This document shows, one piece after another, positions 25,697-35,234 of a DNA stretch of 64,000 nt; within the stretch, counting starts at the first letter, position 1, and every line of letters starts with the position of its first letter. Under the pieces are notes generated by a model. It did not search any database. It saw nothing but the letters and a program-made list of their open reading frames with translations, and was not told the DNA's origin. The stretch comes from Aquitalea aquatilis (GTDB lineage: Bacteria; Pseudomonadota; Gammaproteobacteria; Burkholderiales; Chromobacteriaceae), in assembly GCF_005155025.1 (NCBI RefSeq), contig NZ_CP039731.1:3038001-3102000 (forward strand), in the 5' to 3' direction. Both the position numbers and the translations under genes were made by a program.

Positions 25697-26779
25697 ATGC
25701 AAGCCTTGTCGCTGCAACGTGGTCCGGTCATGGTGGATGTGGCCGGCTTCAGTCTGACCGACGCAGAGCGCACGCGTCTGTCCCATCCGCTGGTCGGTGG
25801 GGTCATCCTGTTTCGCCGCAATTTCCAGAATATCGAACAGCTCAAGGCACTGACTGCCGAAATCCGCTGCCTGCGCAGCCCCGCACTATTGATCGCCGTC
25901 GATCACGAAGGGGGCCGTGTACAGCGCTTTCTGGAAGGTTTTACCCGTTTGCCGCCGATGAGTGTGCTGGGTGAGCTGTGGCAGAAGGATGAAGCCGCCG
26001 CGTGTGCCGCTGCCGAGGACGTGGGGGTGGTGCTGGCTGTCGAGTTGCGTGCCTGTGGTATCGACCTGTCCTTCACCCCGGTGCTGGATCTGGACTGGGG
26101 GCGCTGCGCGGTCATCGGCAATCGTGCCTTCCATCGCGAGCCGGAAGTGGTGGCCGAGCTGGCCCTGGCCTTGCAGCGCGGGCTGCGGCAAGGTGGCATG
26201 GCCACCTGCGGCAAGCACTTCCCTGGTCACGGTTTCGTGGCGGGCGACAGCCATTTCCTCATGCCGCAAGACGACCGCACACTGAGCGAGCTGGAAGCCG
26301 ACGACCTGATCCCCTTTGCCCGCATGGCGGCAGCTGGCATGGGCTCGGTGATGCCGGCCCATGTGGTGTATCCGGCGGTAGATGATCGTCCGGCCGGTTT
26401 TTCCCCGGTATGGCTGCAGGACATTTTGCGTGGCCAGCTGGGCTTTGACGGCGTCATCTTCTCTGATGACCTGGGTATGGAAGGTGCTGCCGGAGCTGGC
26501 AGCTTTGTCGAGCGGGCAGCGGCGGCACTGGCAGCAGGCTGCGATATGGTGCTGGTTTGCAATCAGCCCACACGTGCTGACGAGGTGCTGGCCGGCTTGC
26601 AAGTGCCGCCGCAGCCCAAGTTGGCGGAACGTCTGCAAGGCATGGCCGGTGCTGGTGAAGTCGCTAGCTGGCAGCAGGAAATCGGCACGGCCGGCTTTGC
26701 CGAGCGCCAGCGCCGCGTACTGGCTCTGGGTATGCCGCAGAACGTATTGCAGGGCCCGGCCGTGGGTGAAGCCAGCTAG
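25697..26779 (+). CDS. nagZ: Beta-N-acetylhexosaminidase (NagZ)
   Basis: 360 residues, glycoside hydrolase family 3, cytoplasmic (no signal peptide). Removes N-acetylglucosamine from 1,6-anhydro-muropeptides in peptidoglycan recycling and so influences AmpC induction where present. Signature [16 protein letters not shown] (catalytic His in the KH-PGHG-x-DSH loop), [10 protein letters not shown] and the nucleophile Asp in [13 protein letters not shown]. Last gene of the block, ended by a strong bidirectional terminator. Confidence 0.97.
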   Translation: MQALSLQRGPVMVDVAGFSLTDAERTRLSHPLVGGVILFRRNFQNIEQLKALTAEIRCLRSPALLIAVDHEGGRVQRFLEGFTRLPPMSVLGELWQKDEAAACAAAEDVGVVLAVELRACGIDLSFTPVLDLDWGRCAVIGNRAFHREPEVVAELALALQRGLRQGGMATCGKHFPGHGFVAGDSHFLMPQDDRTLSELEADDLIPFARMAAAGMGSVMPAHVVYPAVDDRPAGFSPVWLQDILRGQLGFDGVIFSDDLGMEGAAGAGSFVERAAAALAAGCDMVLVCNQPTRADEVLAGLQVPPQPKLAERLQGMAGAGEVASWQQEIGTAGFAERQRRVLALGMPQNVLQGPAVGEAS

Positions 26780-26810
26780 GCCGCTATACCCGCCCGCTTC
26801 GGGGCAAGCA

Positions 26811-26838
26811 AAAAGCCGGCATCGCGCCGGCTTTTTTT
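26811..26838. terminator. Bidirectional terminator between nagZ and HD-GYP-like gene
   Basis: AAAAGCCGGC (26811-26820), loop ATCGC, GCCGGCTTTT (26826-26835) and more T. It ends nagZ on the plus strand and the convergent HD-GYP-like gene on the minus strand. Confidence 0.93.
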
Positions 26839-26857
26839 GTGCCTGGTGGCCGTGGTT

Positions 26858-28060
26858 TCAGTTGAGCTGGGTGCGCCACAGTCGTGCCAGATGCGAGGCC
26901 CGTACGCCGGCCATGGCAGCGGTGCAAGGGGAGACTACCTTGTGTGCCGGCAGGCTGGTATCGCGAATCAGGGCGTCGATATAAGCCGGACCATCGCCAC
27001 GCCGAATGGCAGCAACTTGCGGTTCGCTGGCTTTTTCGCGGCGGGCCAGTACCACGCCGATTTCATCATTGGCCAGGCGCACGAAGCTGCCGGGCGGGTA
27101 GATGCCCAGCTCCTTGATCAGCAAGGTGGTGTAGGCCGGGTCGAACTCGGTGTCCTTGCGCTGGAACAAATGCCCCAGCGCGGCGGCCGGTACCATGCCG
27201 GCGCGGTAGCTGCGCGGGGTCAGCTTGGCGCAGGTGATGTCGGCCATGTGCAGGATGTGCGCCAGCGATTCGATTTCCCCGCGCGCCAGGCCGTAGGGGT
27301 AGCCATTGCCCAGCCAGGATTCATGGTGGGTTTGTACCAGCCAGTGCCACAGTTCATTGCTCACGCCGGCTTCGCGCAGAATGGCCGAGCTCATCAGCGG
27401 GTGGCCGGCGATTTCTTCTTCCTGCTGGGGTGTCAGGGCTTCCTGCTGGTGATAGAGCGTGTTCTGCAGCTGGCAGATCGACATATTCATGGTGAGCGCT
27501 GCGGCCAGCACGGTATGGCGTTGTTCGCTGCTCAGCTGGGGGATGCGCCGGCTGAGCAGGGCCAGCAGGGCGGTGGTGTGCAGGGCATGGGCCGGGCCGT
27601 ATTCGTTGAATGGCACCAGCAGCAGGCTGGCAATGACCCCATCGGGATGCTGTTCGCTCAGGCGGACGATGTCGCGCACCAGCAGGCTGACCTTGCGCGG
27701 GAAGTCTTCCAGTTGCAGGGCGTAGTTGAGCAGAGTGCGGGTGCGTTGCTGCAGGAAGGCCATCTCGTGCAGCACGCTCTCGCGCACCATCATCGGGTCG
27801 GCTTCGGGCAGGCTGACGGCGTCCAGCTTGTTGCCATCCACCGCATAGCCCATTTCCAGGAGCTTTTCACGCTGGCGATCGCTCAGCACGAAATGCCCCT
27901 TGCTCAGCAGCAACAGGCCGTTCTTGGCATAAACATCCAGTGGTAGTTCCTTGCCCATGAGAATCTGTTCGGGCACTACCTTCAGTGGTAGTTCCTTGCC
28001 CATGAGAATCTGTTCGGGCACTACCTTGTCATGCAGTTGCTTCTTGTTGCGGGAGTTCAT
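26858..28060 (-). CDS. Degenerate HD-GYP domain protein (paralog 1, with N-terminal tandem duplication)
   Basis: 400 residues from ATG 28060 (MNSRNKK). It shares the full layout of the next gene: an N-terminal segment with GKELPLDVYAKNGLLLL, a helical linker, and an HD-GYP type domain that keeps AHALHTTAL, GHPLMSSAIL, HHESWLGNGYPYGL and ILHMADITCA. Where a working HD-GYP phosphodiesterase has L-H-D-I-G-K, this protein reads LTMNMSI, so the HD dyad is gone and c-di-GMP hydrolysis is unlikely (inference). A perfect in-frame 45-bp tandem duplication (27938-28027) doubles the GKELPL segment. It could be a c-di-GMP sensor or scaffold. The gap to the upstream paralog is 115 bases. Confidence 0.88.
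   Translation of the reverse strand: MNSRNKKQLHDKVVPEQILMGKELPLKVVPEQILMGKELPLDVYAKNGLLLLSKGHFVLSDRQREKLLEMGYAVDGNKLDAVSLPEADPMMVRESVLHEMAFLQQRTRTLLNYALQLEDFPRKVSLLVRDIVRLSEQHPDGVIASLLLVPFNEYGPAHALHTTALLALLSRRIPQLSSEQRHTVLAAALTMNMSICQLQNTLYHQQEALTPQQEEEIAGHPLMSSAILREAGVSNELWHWLVQTHHESWLGNGYPYGLARGEIESLAHILHMADITCAKLTPRSYRAGMVPAAALGHLFQRKDTEFDPAYTTLLIKELGIYPPGSFVRLANDEIGVVLARREKASEPQVAAIRRGDGPAYIDALIRDTSLPAHKVVSPCTAAMAGVRASHLARLWRTQLN
27938..28027 (-). repeat. Perfect 45-bp tandem duplication inside the HD-GYP paralog
   Basis: Unit 1 (27938-27982) and unit 2 (27983-28027) are identical; the flanking bases differ. It adds 15 residues (KVVPEQILMGKELPL unit) without breaking the frame. The sister gene has a single GKELP segment, so the duplication is specific to this copy. 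Identity of both units means it is recent or a replication-slippage or assembly artefact. Confidence 0.95.
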
Positions 28061-28175
28061 GCGGCGATGCTGTCGGCGTGGGTTACGGGCGCTGCGCCAA
28101 CAAGCTGGCGGAGCAGCCGCAATTATAAGCTGACGGCCTGTGCGGTGCTTGGCTTTTGCAAGCAGACCCGATGGC

Positions 28176-29309
28176 TCAGATTTTCCACAGGCTGGCCAGG
28201 AAGGAGATGCGCACCCCCGCCATGCTGAACGAGCAGGGGCCGGCGATCTTGTACTGCGAGTGGCTGGTTTCGCGCAGCAATACTTCGGCATAGGCCGGGC
28301 CGTCGGCCTTGCGTAGTGCGGCTACCTGCGGCTCGCTTGGCTTGTCGCGGCGTGCCAGCACCACGGCGATTTCGTTATTGACCAGTTTGACAAAGCTGCC
28401 GGGCGGGTAAATGCCCAGCTCCCTGATCAGCATGGTGGTAAAGGCGCTGTCGAAATCGACATCCTTGCGCTGGAACAGATTGCCCAGTGCCGTGGCCGGT
28501 AGCTGCGCGCTGCGATAGCGCCGCGGTGCCAGTTTGGCGCAGGCGATGTCGGCCAGATGCAGCAGATGTGCCGGCGGCAGGATCTGCTTGCGTTCCAGGC
28601 CAAAGGGGTAGCCGCTGCCCTGCCAGTTTTCATGGTGGGTCTGTACCAGGGCGTGCCACAGCTCGTTTTCGATGCCGGCTTCGCGCAGGATGGCCGAGCT
28701 GAGCAAAGGATGTTCCTTGATGGCACTGCGCTGCTGCGGCGTCAGCTGCCCCTCGTGACTGAACAGTTCATTTTGCAGCTCGATCTGCGCGATATTCATG
28801 GTGAGCGCGGCGCACAGCAGGATTTCGCGGTGACCGGCCGGCAGCTTCATCTGGCGGGTAATCAGTGTCAGCAGAGCGGTGGTGTGCAAGGAGTGCGCCA
28901 CACCGTATTCCTGAAAGGGCAGCAGCAGCATGGAGGCCATCAGACCATCCGGATGGCGCTCGCTCAGGCTGATGATGGTCTGGGCGATGGCGCGCACGCG
29001 CTGCTCCAGATCCGGCTGGGTCAGCGCGTGCTGCAACATATTGCGCACCCTTTGCTGCAGGAAGACGATTTCCTCGAACAGCGACTGGCCTTTGCGGTAG
29101 TTGTCGGCCGTTTTTTCGGCCGGCTTCACCTCGGCTGGCTGTTCGGCAAAGCCCAGCTTGATCAGGCGATGCTTCATGTCCGGCGATAGCACATAGTGAC
29201 CACGCTTGAGCAGCAAGATGCCGTTTTTGGCGTAGACATCCATCGGCAGTTCTTTGCCGATGGAAATGGCGCTCGATTTGAGCTTGTCGGAAAGATTATT
29301 GTCAGACAT
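28176..29309 (-). CDS. Degenerate HD-GYP domain protein (paralog 2)
   Basis: 377 residues from ATG 29309. N-terminal IGKELPMDVYAKNGILLLKR (17-36), helical linker to ~135, then the HD-GYP type domain: AHSLHTTAL (~139-146), CAALTMNIAQIELQN (166-180) where the L-H-D-I-G-K metal site should be, EHPLLSSAIL (199-208), HHENWQGSGYPFGL (225-238) and LLHLADIACA. It thus keeps the HHE and GYP motifs but lacks the HD dyad; enzymatic activity is doubtful (inference). The C-terminal ~90 residues (YPPGSFVKLVNNEIAVVLAR) are shared with paralog 1 and look like a conserved add-on of this subfamily. The two genes are a tandem duplication and probably an operon. Confidence 0.88.
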   Translation of the reverse strand: MSDNNLSDKLKSSAISIGKELPMDVYAKNGILLLKRGHYVLSPDMKHRLIKLGFAEQPAEVKPAEKTADNYRKGQSLFEEIVFLQQRVRNMLQHALTQPDLEQRVRAIAQTIISLSERHPDGLMASMLLLPFQEYGVAHSLHTTALLTLITRQMKLPAGHREILLCAALTMNIAQIELQNELFSHEGQLTPQQRSAIKEHPLLSSAILREAGIENELWHALVQTHHENWQGSGYPFGLERKQILPPAHLLHLADIACAKLAPRRYRSAQLPATALGNLFQRKDVDFDSAFTTMLIRELGIYPPGSFVKLVNNEIAVVLARRDKPSEPQVAALRKADGPAYAEVLLRETSHSQYKIAGPCSFSMAGVRISFLASLWKI

Positions 29310-29394
29310 GGTGCACGGTTTCGAATGGACGCAACATTCTATGTTTTTGTCATTGCTATCGCCAGATTTATTCGGCAGGAATGATTGATAATTG

Positions 29395-32300
29395 TCATTG
29401 TTTAGGCAGGTCCTGCCAGGCTTTTTGTAAGCGTTTCACTGAAACCGGATAGGGCGTTTTCAATTCCTGAGCAAACAGGCTGACGCGCAGCTCTTCCAGC
29501 TGCCAGCGAAAATCCTGCAGCGCCGGTGATGGCTCGCCAGCTTCGCGCTCGCTGGCCATGCGTGCTTCCCACTTGTTCCACAGTTCGCGTATCTCGGCTG
29601 CGCGCTGGCCATCCCGTTGCGGATTGGCCGGCTGCTTGTCCATGCGCAAGCCCATGGCGCGCATATAGCGGGTGATATGCGGCAGCTGTGACCAGGGCGT
29701 GTCATACAGGAAGCCCGGGTAGACCAGCTTGCCCAGCTGCTGTTGCAGCTCCTGGCCTAGCCGGTGCTTTTGCAGCTTGTTGTAGAGCGGCATGTATTCG
29801 CTGCCGATCTGGCTCAGATACTGGGTAACCGCCTGAATCACCGCCGGCAGACGGGTGCGGGCGCGGGTCTTTTGATCGTTGAATGCTTTCTCGTTGCGCG
29901 GCAGGGCATCTTCGCCGATAAAGGCACGGTCGCAGATGCAGGCAATGGCATCGGCCAACAATTGTTCGACATTCGCCACATTGCGCAGATTGAGGCCAAT
30001 CTGGGTCATGCCGGACAGGCCCTTGCCCAGCTGTTTCATCTGCTCCTTCAACTGCAGTTGCAGCAGGCGGATCACCCCGGCGCGGTGATGGCGTTCGGCC
30101 TCCGGCTGGGTGTCGAACAGGCGGATGGCCACCTTGTCCTGTTCCAGTGTCAGCGCCGGGAAACCGGTGAGCTGCTGGCGGCCACGGGCAAACTGTATGC
30201 TTTCCGGCAGTTCGCCAAAGTCCCAGCTGCTGACCTCGTCGCGCTCGAAGTCGGCGCTGCTGTCGCGGAAGGTGAGCTGGGCGGCCTGGCCAAACTGCTT
30301 TTGCAGGGCGAGCAGATCGCGGCCCAGGCCGATTTCCTGTTTGCCATCATCGATGATGCGGAAGTTGAACAGCAGATGTTCTGGCAGCTCTTGCTGCTTG
30401 AAGGCATCGTGGTCGACTTTCACGCCGCCGGTTTCGCGCAGAATGAAATGGGCCAGCTGGCCGGCAATCGGCTGCTGCTGGTCAGGATTGCTGCTGAGGA
30501 AGCGGGTGACGAAGTCCGGCACCGGCACACAGCAGCGTCTCACCTGCTTGGGCAGGCCCTTGATCAGCTGCTGCAGCTTTTCGCGCACCATGCCGGGCAC
30601 CAGCCACTCGAACGGTGCCGGCTGCAGGCGGTTGAGGATGGCCAGTGGCACATCCATGGTGACGCCGTCCAGCGGGTGTCTGGGTTCGAAGCGGTATTTC
30701 AGCCGCAGCTTGCCGTCTTCCAGTTCCAGCCATTCCGGAAACTGGTTTTCGGTCACATGCTGGGCGGCATGGCGCATCAGCTCGTCGCGGGTCAGGTGCA
30801 AGCGTTTGGGTTCGGTTTTTTCCGCTTCCTTGCGCCAGGCTTCAAAGCTGGCCGCATCGACCACTTCGCTGCCGATGCGCTCGTGGTAGAAGGCGTACAG
30901 GGCTTCTTCGTCCACCAGCACATCCTGCCGGCGCGCCTTGTGTTCCAGTTGCTCCACTTCGCGGATCAGCTGCTGGTTGCGCTGGAAGAAGGGTGCATTG
31001 CTGACGTAATCCATGTTCACCAGTGCGCCACGGATAAACAGCTCGCGTGCCTCAAGCGGGGCAATGCGGCCATAGCTGACGGCACGACGCGGAATCAGCG
31101 TCAGGCCGTACAGGGTGACCCGTTCGCTGGCAACGACTTCGCCCCGGCTCTTTTCCCAGTGCGGTTCGAAATAGTGGTACTTCACCAGATGGGCGGCCAG
31201 TTTTTCCACCCATTCCGGCTCGATTTTGGCCACGCAGCGGGCGTAGAGGCGGGTGGTTTCCACCAGTTCGGCTGCTACCAGCCACTTGGGCTTGCTCTTT
31301 TTCAGGCCGGAACCGGGGAAAACATGGAAGCTGACACCGCGTGCGCCCATGTAGTCGTCGCCTTCCAGATTCTTCATGCCGATATTGCCGACCAGGCCGG
31401 TGAGCAGGGCCTTGTGCAGGTTCTCGTAGACCACGGCGTCCAGTTGCTGGCGCTTCTTCTGCGACATCTGGGCGTCGATCTGCTCGGCGTCGGCATGGGC
31501 TTCTTCACGTTTGATCAGGCCCAGTTCGCTGGCAATTTCGGCCAGCTGGCCATGCAGTTCGCGCCATTCGCGCAGGCGCAGATAGGACAGGAAGTGCTCG
31601 TGGCAGGTATTCACCAGCAGGCGGTTGGACTTCTTGTGCTTGAGTGCGTCGCTGAAGAAATCCCACAGATGCAGATAGGACAGGAAGTCGGATTTTTCGT
31701 CGTTAAAGCGGGCCTGGGCGCGCTCGGCTGCTTCGCGGGCATCGAAGGGGCGCTCGCGCGGGTCTTGCACCGACAGCGCCGAAGCGATGATCAGCACCTC
31801 GCGCATGCAGCCGAAATCACGCCCGGCCAGCAGCAGGCGGCCCACTTTCGGGTCCACCGGAATGCGTGCCAGCTCCTTGCCCACCGGGGTCAGCTCATTA
31901 TTGTCGGTCACCGCACCCAGCTCGGTCAGCACCTGGTAGCCATCGGCAATCAGGCGGCTGCTGGGGGCTTCCAGAAAGGGGAAGGCATCCACCTGGCCCA
32001 GCCGCAGCGCGGCCATGCGCAAGATTACCGCCGCCAGATTGGAACGGATGATTTCCGGGTCGGTAAAGGCCGGACGGGCGTTGAAGTCTTCTTCGGCATA
32101 CAGACGCACGCAAATGCCGGCCTCGACCCGGCCGCAGCGACCGGCGCGCTGGCGGGCAGCGGCCTGGGAAATCTTTTCCACCTGCAGCAGTTCTACCTTG
32201 GCGCGCGGGCTGTAGCGGTTGAGTCGGGCCAGGCCGGTGTCGATCACATACTTGATGCCCGGCACGGTCAGCGAGGTTTCCGCCACATTGGTGGCCAGCA

Positions 32301-33336
32301 CGATGCGCCGGCCGCCGGAGGGTTTGAAGATTTTCTGCTGATCCTCATTGGACAGGCGGGCAAACAGCGGCAGGATTTCATAGCCGCGAATACCGGACTT
32401 GCGCAGTTTTTCTGCCGTTTCGCGGATATCGCGCTCGCCGGGCAGGAAAACCAGCATGTCGCCCGCGCCCTGGCGTGACAGCTCGTCGGCGGCATCGACG
32501 ATGGCGTCTTCCATTTCCATTTCACGTTCGTCTTCGTCGCGCTGCTTGAGCGGGCGGTAGCGGACTTCCACCGGGAAGGTGCGGCCGGACACTTCAATCA
32601 CCGGCGCGCCATCAAAATGGCGGGCAAAGCGGTCGGCATCGATGGTGGCCGAGGTGATGATGATTTTCAGGTCGGGACGGCGCGGCAGCAGCTGCTTGAG
32701 GTAGCCCAGCAGGAAGTCGATGTTGAGGCTGCGCTCGTGCGCCTCGTCGATGATGATGGTGTCGTAGCTTTCCAGATAGCGGTCGGTCTGGGTTTCCGCC
32801 AGCATGATGCCGTCGGTCATCAGCTTGATCACGGATTTTTCCGACAGCTTGTCGGTAAAGCGCACCTTGAAACCGACATGCTCACCCAGTTGTGAACCCA
32901 GCTCCTGCGCAATGCGCGTGGCCACCGAGCGTGCCGCCAGCCGGCGTGGCTGGGTATGGCCGATCAGTCCGTACACGCCACGCCCCAGCTCCAGGCAGAT
33001 CTTGGGAATCTGCGTGGTTTTGCCGGAGCCGGTTTCACCGCAGATGATCACTACCTGATGGCCGGCAATGGCTGCCTTGATATCGTCCAGCTTCTGGTTG
33101 ACCGGCAGCGCCTTGTCGAACTGCGGGCGCGGCAGATGGGCGCGGCGGGCCTCGGCGCGGGCGGCCGAGCGTTCCAGTTGCTGGCTGATGTCGGCCAGTT
33201 GCTTGTCTGCCGGCTGCCCTTTTTTCAGGCGCTCGCCAGCATCGTTCAGCTTGCGGCGCAAGACATGGCGATCACGGATCAGGCAATGGGCAAGGCGGGT
33301 TTTGAGTTGGGACAGCTGCTGGACTGGGGTGGTCAT
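29395..33336 (-). CDS. hrpA: ATP-dependent RNA helicase HrpA
   Basis: 1313 residues, close to the E. coli length of 1300. DEAH-box helicase: Walker A CGETGSGKTTQIPK (~95-110), DEAH in IIDEAHERSLN, motif III SATIDADRF, motif VI QRAGRCGR, then HA2/OB domains and the long DUF3418 C-terminal part. It frees stalled or collided ribosomes on mRNA. The gene stands alone between the HD-GYP pair and the chemoreceptor; a terminator of the chemoreceptor gene lies 115 bases before its start codon. No operon partner is apparent. Confidence 0.96.
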   Translation of the reverse strand: MTTPVQQLSQLKTRLAHCLIRDRHVLRRKLNDAGERLKKGQPADKQLADISQQLERSAARAEARRAHLPRPQFDKALPVNQKLDDIKAAIAGHQVVIICGETGSGKTTQIPKICLELGRGVYGLIGHTQPRRLAARSVATRIAQELGSQLGEHVGFKVRFTDKLSEKSVIKLMTDGIMLAETQTDRYLESYDTIIIDEAHERSLNIDFLLGYLKQLLPRRPDLKIIITSATIDADRFARHFDGAPVIEVSGRTFPVEVRYRPLKQRDEDEREMEMEDAIVDAADELSRQGAGDMLVFLPGERDIRETAEKLRKSGIRGYEILPLFARLSNEDQQKIFKPSGGRRIVLATNVAETSLTVPGIKYVIDTGLARLNRYSPRAKVELLQVEKISQAAARQRAGRCGRVEAGICVRLYAEEDFNARPAFTDPEIIRSNLAAVILRMAALRLGQVDAFPFLEAPSSRLIADGYQVLTELGAVTDNNELTPVGKELARIPVDPKVGRLLLAGRDFGCMREVLIIASALSVQDPRERPFDAREAAERAQARFNDEKSDFLSYLHLWDFFSDALKHKKSNRLLVNTCHEHFLSYLRLREWRELHGQLAEIASELGLIKREEAHADAEQIDAQMSQKKRQQLDAVVYENLHKALLTGLVGNIGMKNLEGDDYMGARGVSFHVFPGSGLKKSKPKWLVAAELVETTRLYARCVAKIEPEWVEKLAAHLVKYHYFEPHWEKSRGEVVASERVTLYGLTLIPRRAVSYGRIAPLEARELFIRGALVNMDYVSNAPFFQRNQQLIREVEQLEHKARRQDVLVDEEALYAFYHERIGSEVVDAASFEAWRKEAEKTEPKRLHLTRDELMRHAAQHVTENQFPEWLELEDGKLRLKYRFEPRHPLDGVTMDVPLAILNRLQPAPFEWLVPGMVREKLQQLIKGLPKQVRRCCVPVPDFVTRFLSSNPDQQQPIAGQLAHFILRETGGVKVDHDAFKQQELPEHLLFNFRIIDDGKQEIGLGRDLLALQKQFGQAAQLTFRDSSADFERDEVSSWDFGELPESIQFARGRQQLTGFPALTLEQDKVAIRLFDTQPEAERHHRAGVIRLLQLQLKEQMKQLGKGLSGMTQIGLNLRNVANVEQLLADAIACICDRAFIGEDALPRNEKAFNDQKTRARTRLPAVIQAVTQYLSQIGSEYMPLYNKLQKHRLGQELQQQLGKLVYPGFLYDTPWSQLPHITRYMRAMGLRMDKQPANPQRDGQRAAEIRELWNKWEARMASEREAGEPSPALQDFRWQLEELRVSLFAQELKTPYPVSVKRLQKAWQDLPKQ

Positions 33337-33402
33337 CGGGCAAAGAGCACTGGTTTACAGAAGGCAGCCAGTATAACAGAGGCCGGGCAGGCGACTGAAA
33401 GC

Positions 33403-33425
33403 AAAAGACCGCCTGCTGGCGGTCT
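33403..33425 (-). terminator. Terminator of the chemoreceptor gene
   Basis: Minus-strand hairpin AGACCGCC/GGCGGTCT (33406-33413 and 33418-33425) with a 4-base loop, followed by TTTT in the minus direction. It lies 25 bases past the stop. Confidence 0.88.
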
Positions 33426-33450
33426 GCGTGATGGTGTGCGCTGCTGGCAC

Positions 33451-34926
33451 CTAGCTGGCGTGCTGGGCGCGCGAGGAGCGGCCCAGCTCGTCCAGCAGCT
33501 GGTCCAGCCGCTTGATGGCGTCGGCGATGGAGCGGGTTTCGGTGGAGAGCGAGCGGGTGGATTCGCCCACGGCGGTAATGTCGCCGGCAAACTGGGCAAA
33601 GCCGTGATTCTGGCTGTTTTCTGCCTGTGCCACCTGTTCGAGCAAGCCGGCCAGCTGGCGGGTTTCATGAATGATGCCCTGCAGGTTCTGCTGGGCTTCC
33701 CGGGCATTGTTGCGGCCGGCCTGCATCTGGTCGTTGCCGTCGCGCATGGCGACGATGGCCTGATTGGTGCCGTCCACGATCAGCGAGATCTTGTTGCCGA
33801 TATCCAGCGTGGCATTCTGGGTGCGTTCGGCCAGCTTGCGTACTTCGTCGGCCACCACGGCAAAGCCACGGCCCATTTCTCCGGCTCGGGCGGCTTCGAT
33901 GGCGGCATTCAGCGCCAGCAGATTGGTCTGGTCGGCAATGTCACGGATCAGTTGCACGATGCCGTTGACCTCGGCGCTGCGCTGGCCCAGGTCTTCCAGC
34001 TTGCTGGCAGCGTGCGAGATGACTTCACCGGCGCGGCCCAGCTGCAGCACGGCCTGATCCATCACCTGACCACCGCTGCTGGCCGCATTGCCCGCCGTCT
34101 GCGCCAGCCGGGTGGCGCTGTCGGACTGGGCGGCGTTCTGGCCGGTGACCACCGCCATCTGCTGTGCCACCACCATCATGTCTTCGGCGCGGCTGCGCTG
34201 TTCGGCCATGGTTTGCGCCATCAGCCCGGTGCTGTCGGCAATGTCGCGGCTGGCGCTGGAGGCGGCCTGAATCGAACGCGCCACCTGTTCCATCATCTCG
34301 CGCATGGCACGGCTGGCGTGCTCGGATTCGGCCCTGGCTCGTTCCAGCCGCTCCAGGCTTTTTACCTTGGCCTTGTCAAACGCCATGGCCAGCGTCAGCA
34401 CCACAATGCTCAGGCCGATCAGTGACTTGGCTTGCAGCTTGGGAATCTCCTCGCGCGCGATGGGGACGGCGGGCAGGGCTCCCGGATCGGCAGATAGCAG
34501 GTAGAACACCGCGATGGCCATGATGGTGAGTACCATCCATGTCCAGCCCGAGCGACGGGTGGAGACAAAGATGGCGGTAAACGGGATGGAGGCAAACCAC
34601 ACCACGCTGGTGGACATGATGCCGCCGTTGACATACACCATCCAGCACACCATGACGAACATGCAGCTGGTGATGAATTCGGCGCAGAAGCGCACGGCTC
34701 CCGTCAGTCTGAGCAGCAGGGTGCCCAGCAGCAGGCCCAGTCCGCCCAGGGCAATGCCTATGCCCATGGCGCTGTGCCCCAGCATGAAATACTCGATGGA
34801 AAACAGCGGAGCGATACAGCCGGCCAGCAGGCCGACGCCTACGGTGGTGCGGGCCGGGATGGCCAGTTCGGGTGACTGGCGGATGTCTTCTGGAATAAAC
34901 CAGTCGGTAATGGTGGTGGCAGCCAT
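33451..34926 (-). CDS. Methyl-accepting chemotaxis protein with multi-pass membrane domain
   Basis: 491 residues from ATG 34926. The first ~190 residues contain about six membrane segments (~26-45, 52-72, 80-98, 103-120, 126-144, 165-185) and no large periplasmic loop. There is no recognisable HAMP domain; the coiled coil starts directly after the last helix. The signalling hairpin is standard: [40 protein letters not shown] and AERTQ. It therefore senses within or near the membrane, or through a cytoplasmic partner (inference). It lacks the C-terminal methyl-esterase docking pentapeptide. Single gene with its own terminator. Confidence 0.93.
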   Translation of the reverse strand: MAATTITDWFIPEDIRQSPELAIPARTTVGVGLLAGCIAPLFSIEYFMLGHSAMGIGIALGGLGLLLGTLLLRLTGAVRFCAEFITSCMFVMVCWMVYVNGGIMSTSVVWFASIPFTAIFVSTRRSGWTWMVLTIMAIAVFYLLSADPGALPAVPIAREEIPKLQAKSLIGLSIVVLTLAMAFDKAKVKSLERLERARAESEHASRAMREMMEQVARSIQAASSASRDIADSTGLMAQTMAEQRSRAEDMMVVAQQMAVVTGQNAAQSDSATRLAQTAGNAASSGGQVMDQAVLQLGRAGEVISHAASKLEDLGQRSAEVNGIVQLIRDIADQTNLLALNAAIEAARAGEMGRGFAVVADEVRKLAERTQNATLDIGNKISLIVDGTNQAIVAMRDGNDQMQAGRNNAREAQQNLQGIIHETRQLAGLLEQVAQAENSQNHGFAQFAGDITAVGESTRSLSTETRSIADAIKRLDQLLDELGRSSRAQHAS

Positions 34927-35176
34927 GCGGTGAGTTCTCCCTCGTAGCACTCTATTTGTAAGTTTTGTTTTGTTTTATATGCCCGGCTTTAAAAACAAGG
35001 CGAGTGATAATGTAAAACATCCGTTTGAATGCAGCAATGTCCAGCCTGGAATGCCGGCTGATTGCTGCCTTATTGCATGGGATGTACATCACGGCCTTGC
35101 CTGGTGTTTGTGGGAAAGTCTTTTTGAAACAATGCGCTGGAGTGGAATACGGCTGTTGCGCCAATGGCGCAGTACG
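34927..35176. other. Intergenic region upstream of chemoreceptor gene
   Basis: About 250 bases, AT-richer than the surroundings (for example the TTTGTTTTGTTTTATATG stretch near 34965). It should hold the chemoreceptor promoter on the minus strand. I see no supported gene; a 69-codon plus-strand frame at 34970 has no ribosome site and no family pattern. Confidence 0.5.
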
Positions 35177-35204
35177 TAAAAAAGCCCGCCGGTGAGGGCG
35201 GGCT
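35177..35204 (-). terminator. Terminator after pta
   Basis: Minus-strand hairpin AGCCCGCC/GGCGGGCT (35183-35190 with 35197-35204), 6-base loop, followed by TTTTTT in the minus direction. It ends the ackA-pta operon. Confidence 0.93.
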
Positions 35205-35234
35205 GTTGCGGCGGCTGGTGCTGCCGGAGTGGTC

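Noticed and set aside
29764-32478. A 904-codon open frame on the plus strand opposite hrpA
   Set aside because: It mirrors the well-supported helicase gene, shows no family motif and is a typical antisense product of high-GC codon bias.
34970-35179. A short plus-strand frame in the gap before the chemoreceptor
   Set aside because: No ribosome site, no recognisable pattern, and it runs into the pta terminator.
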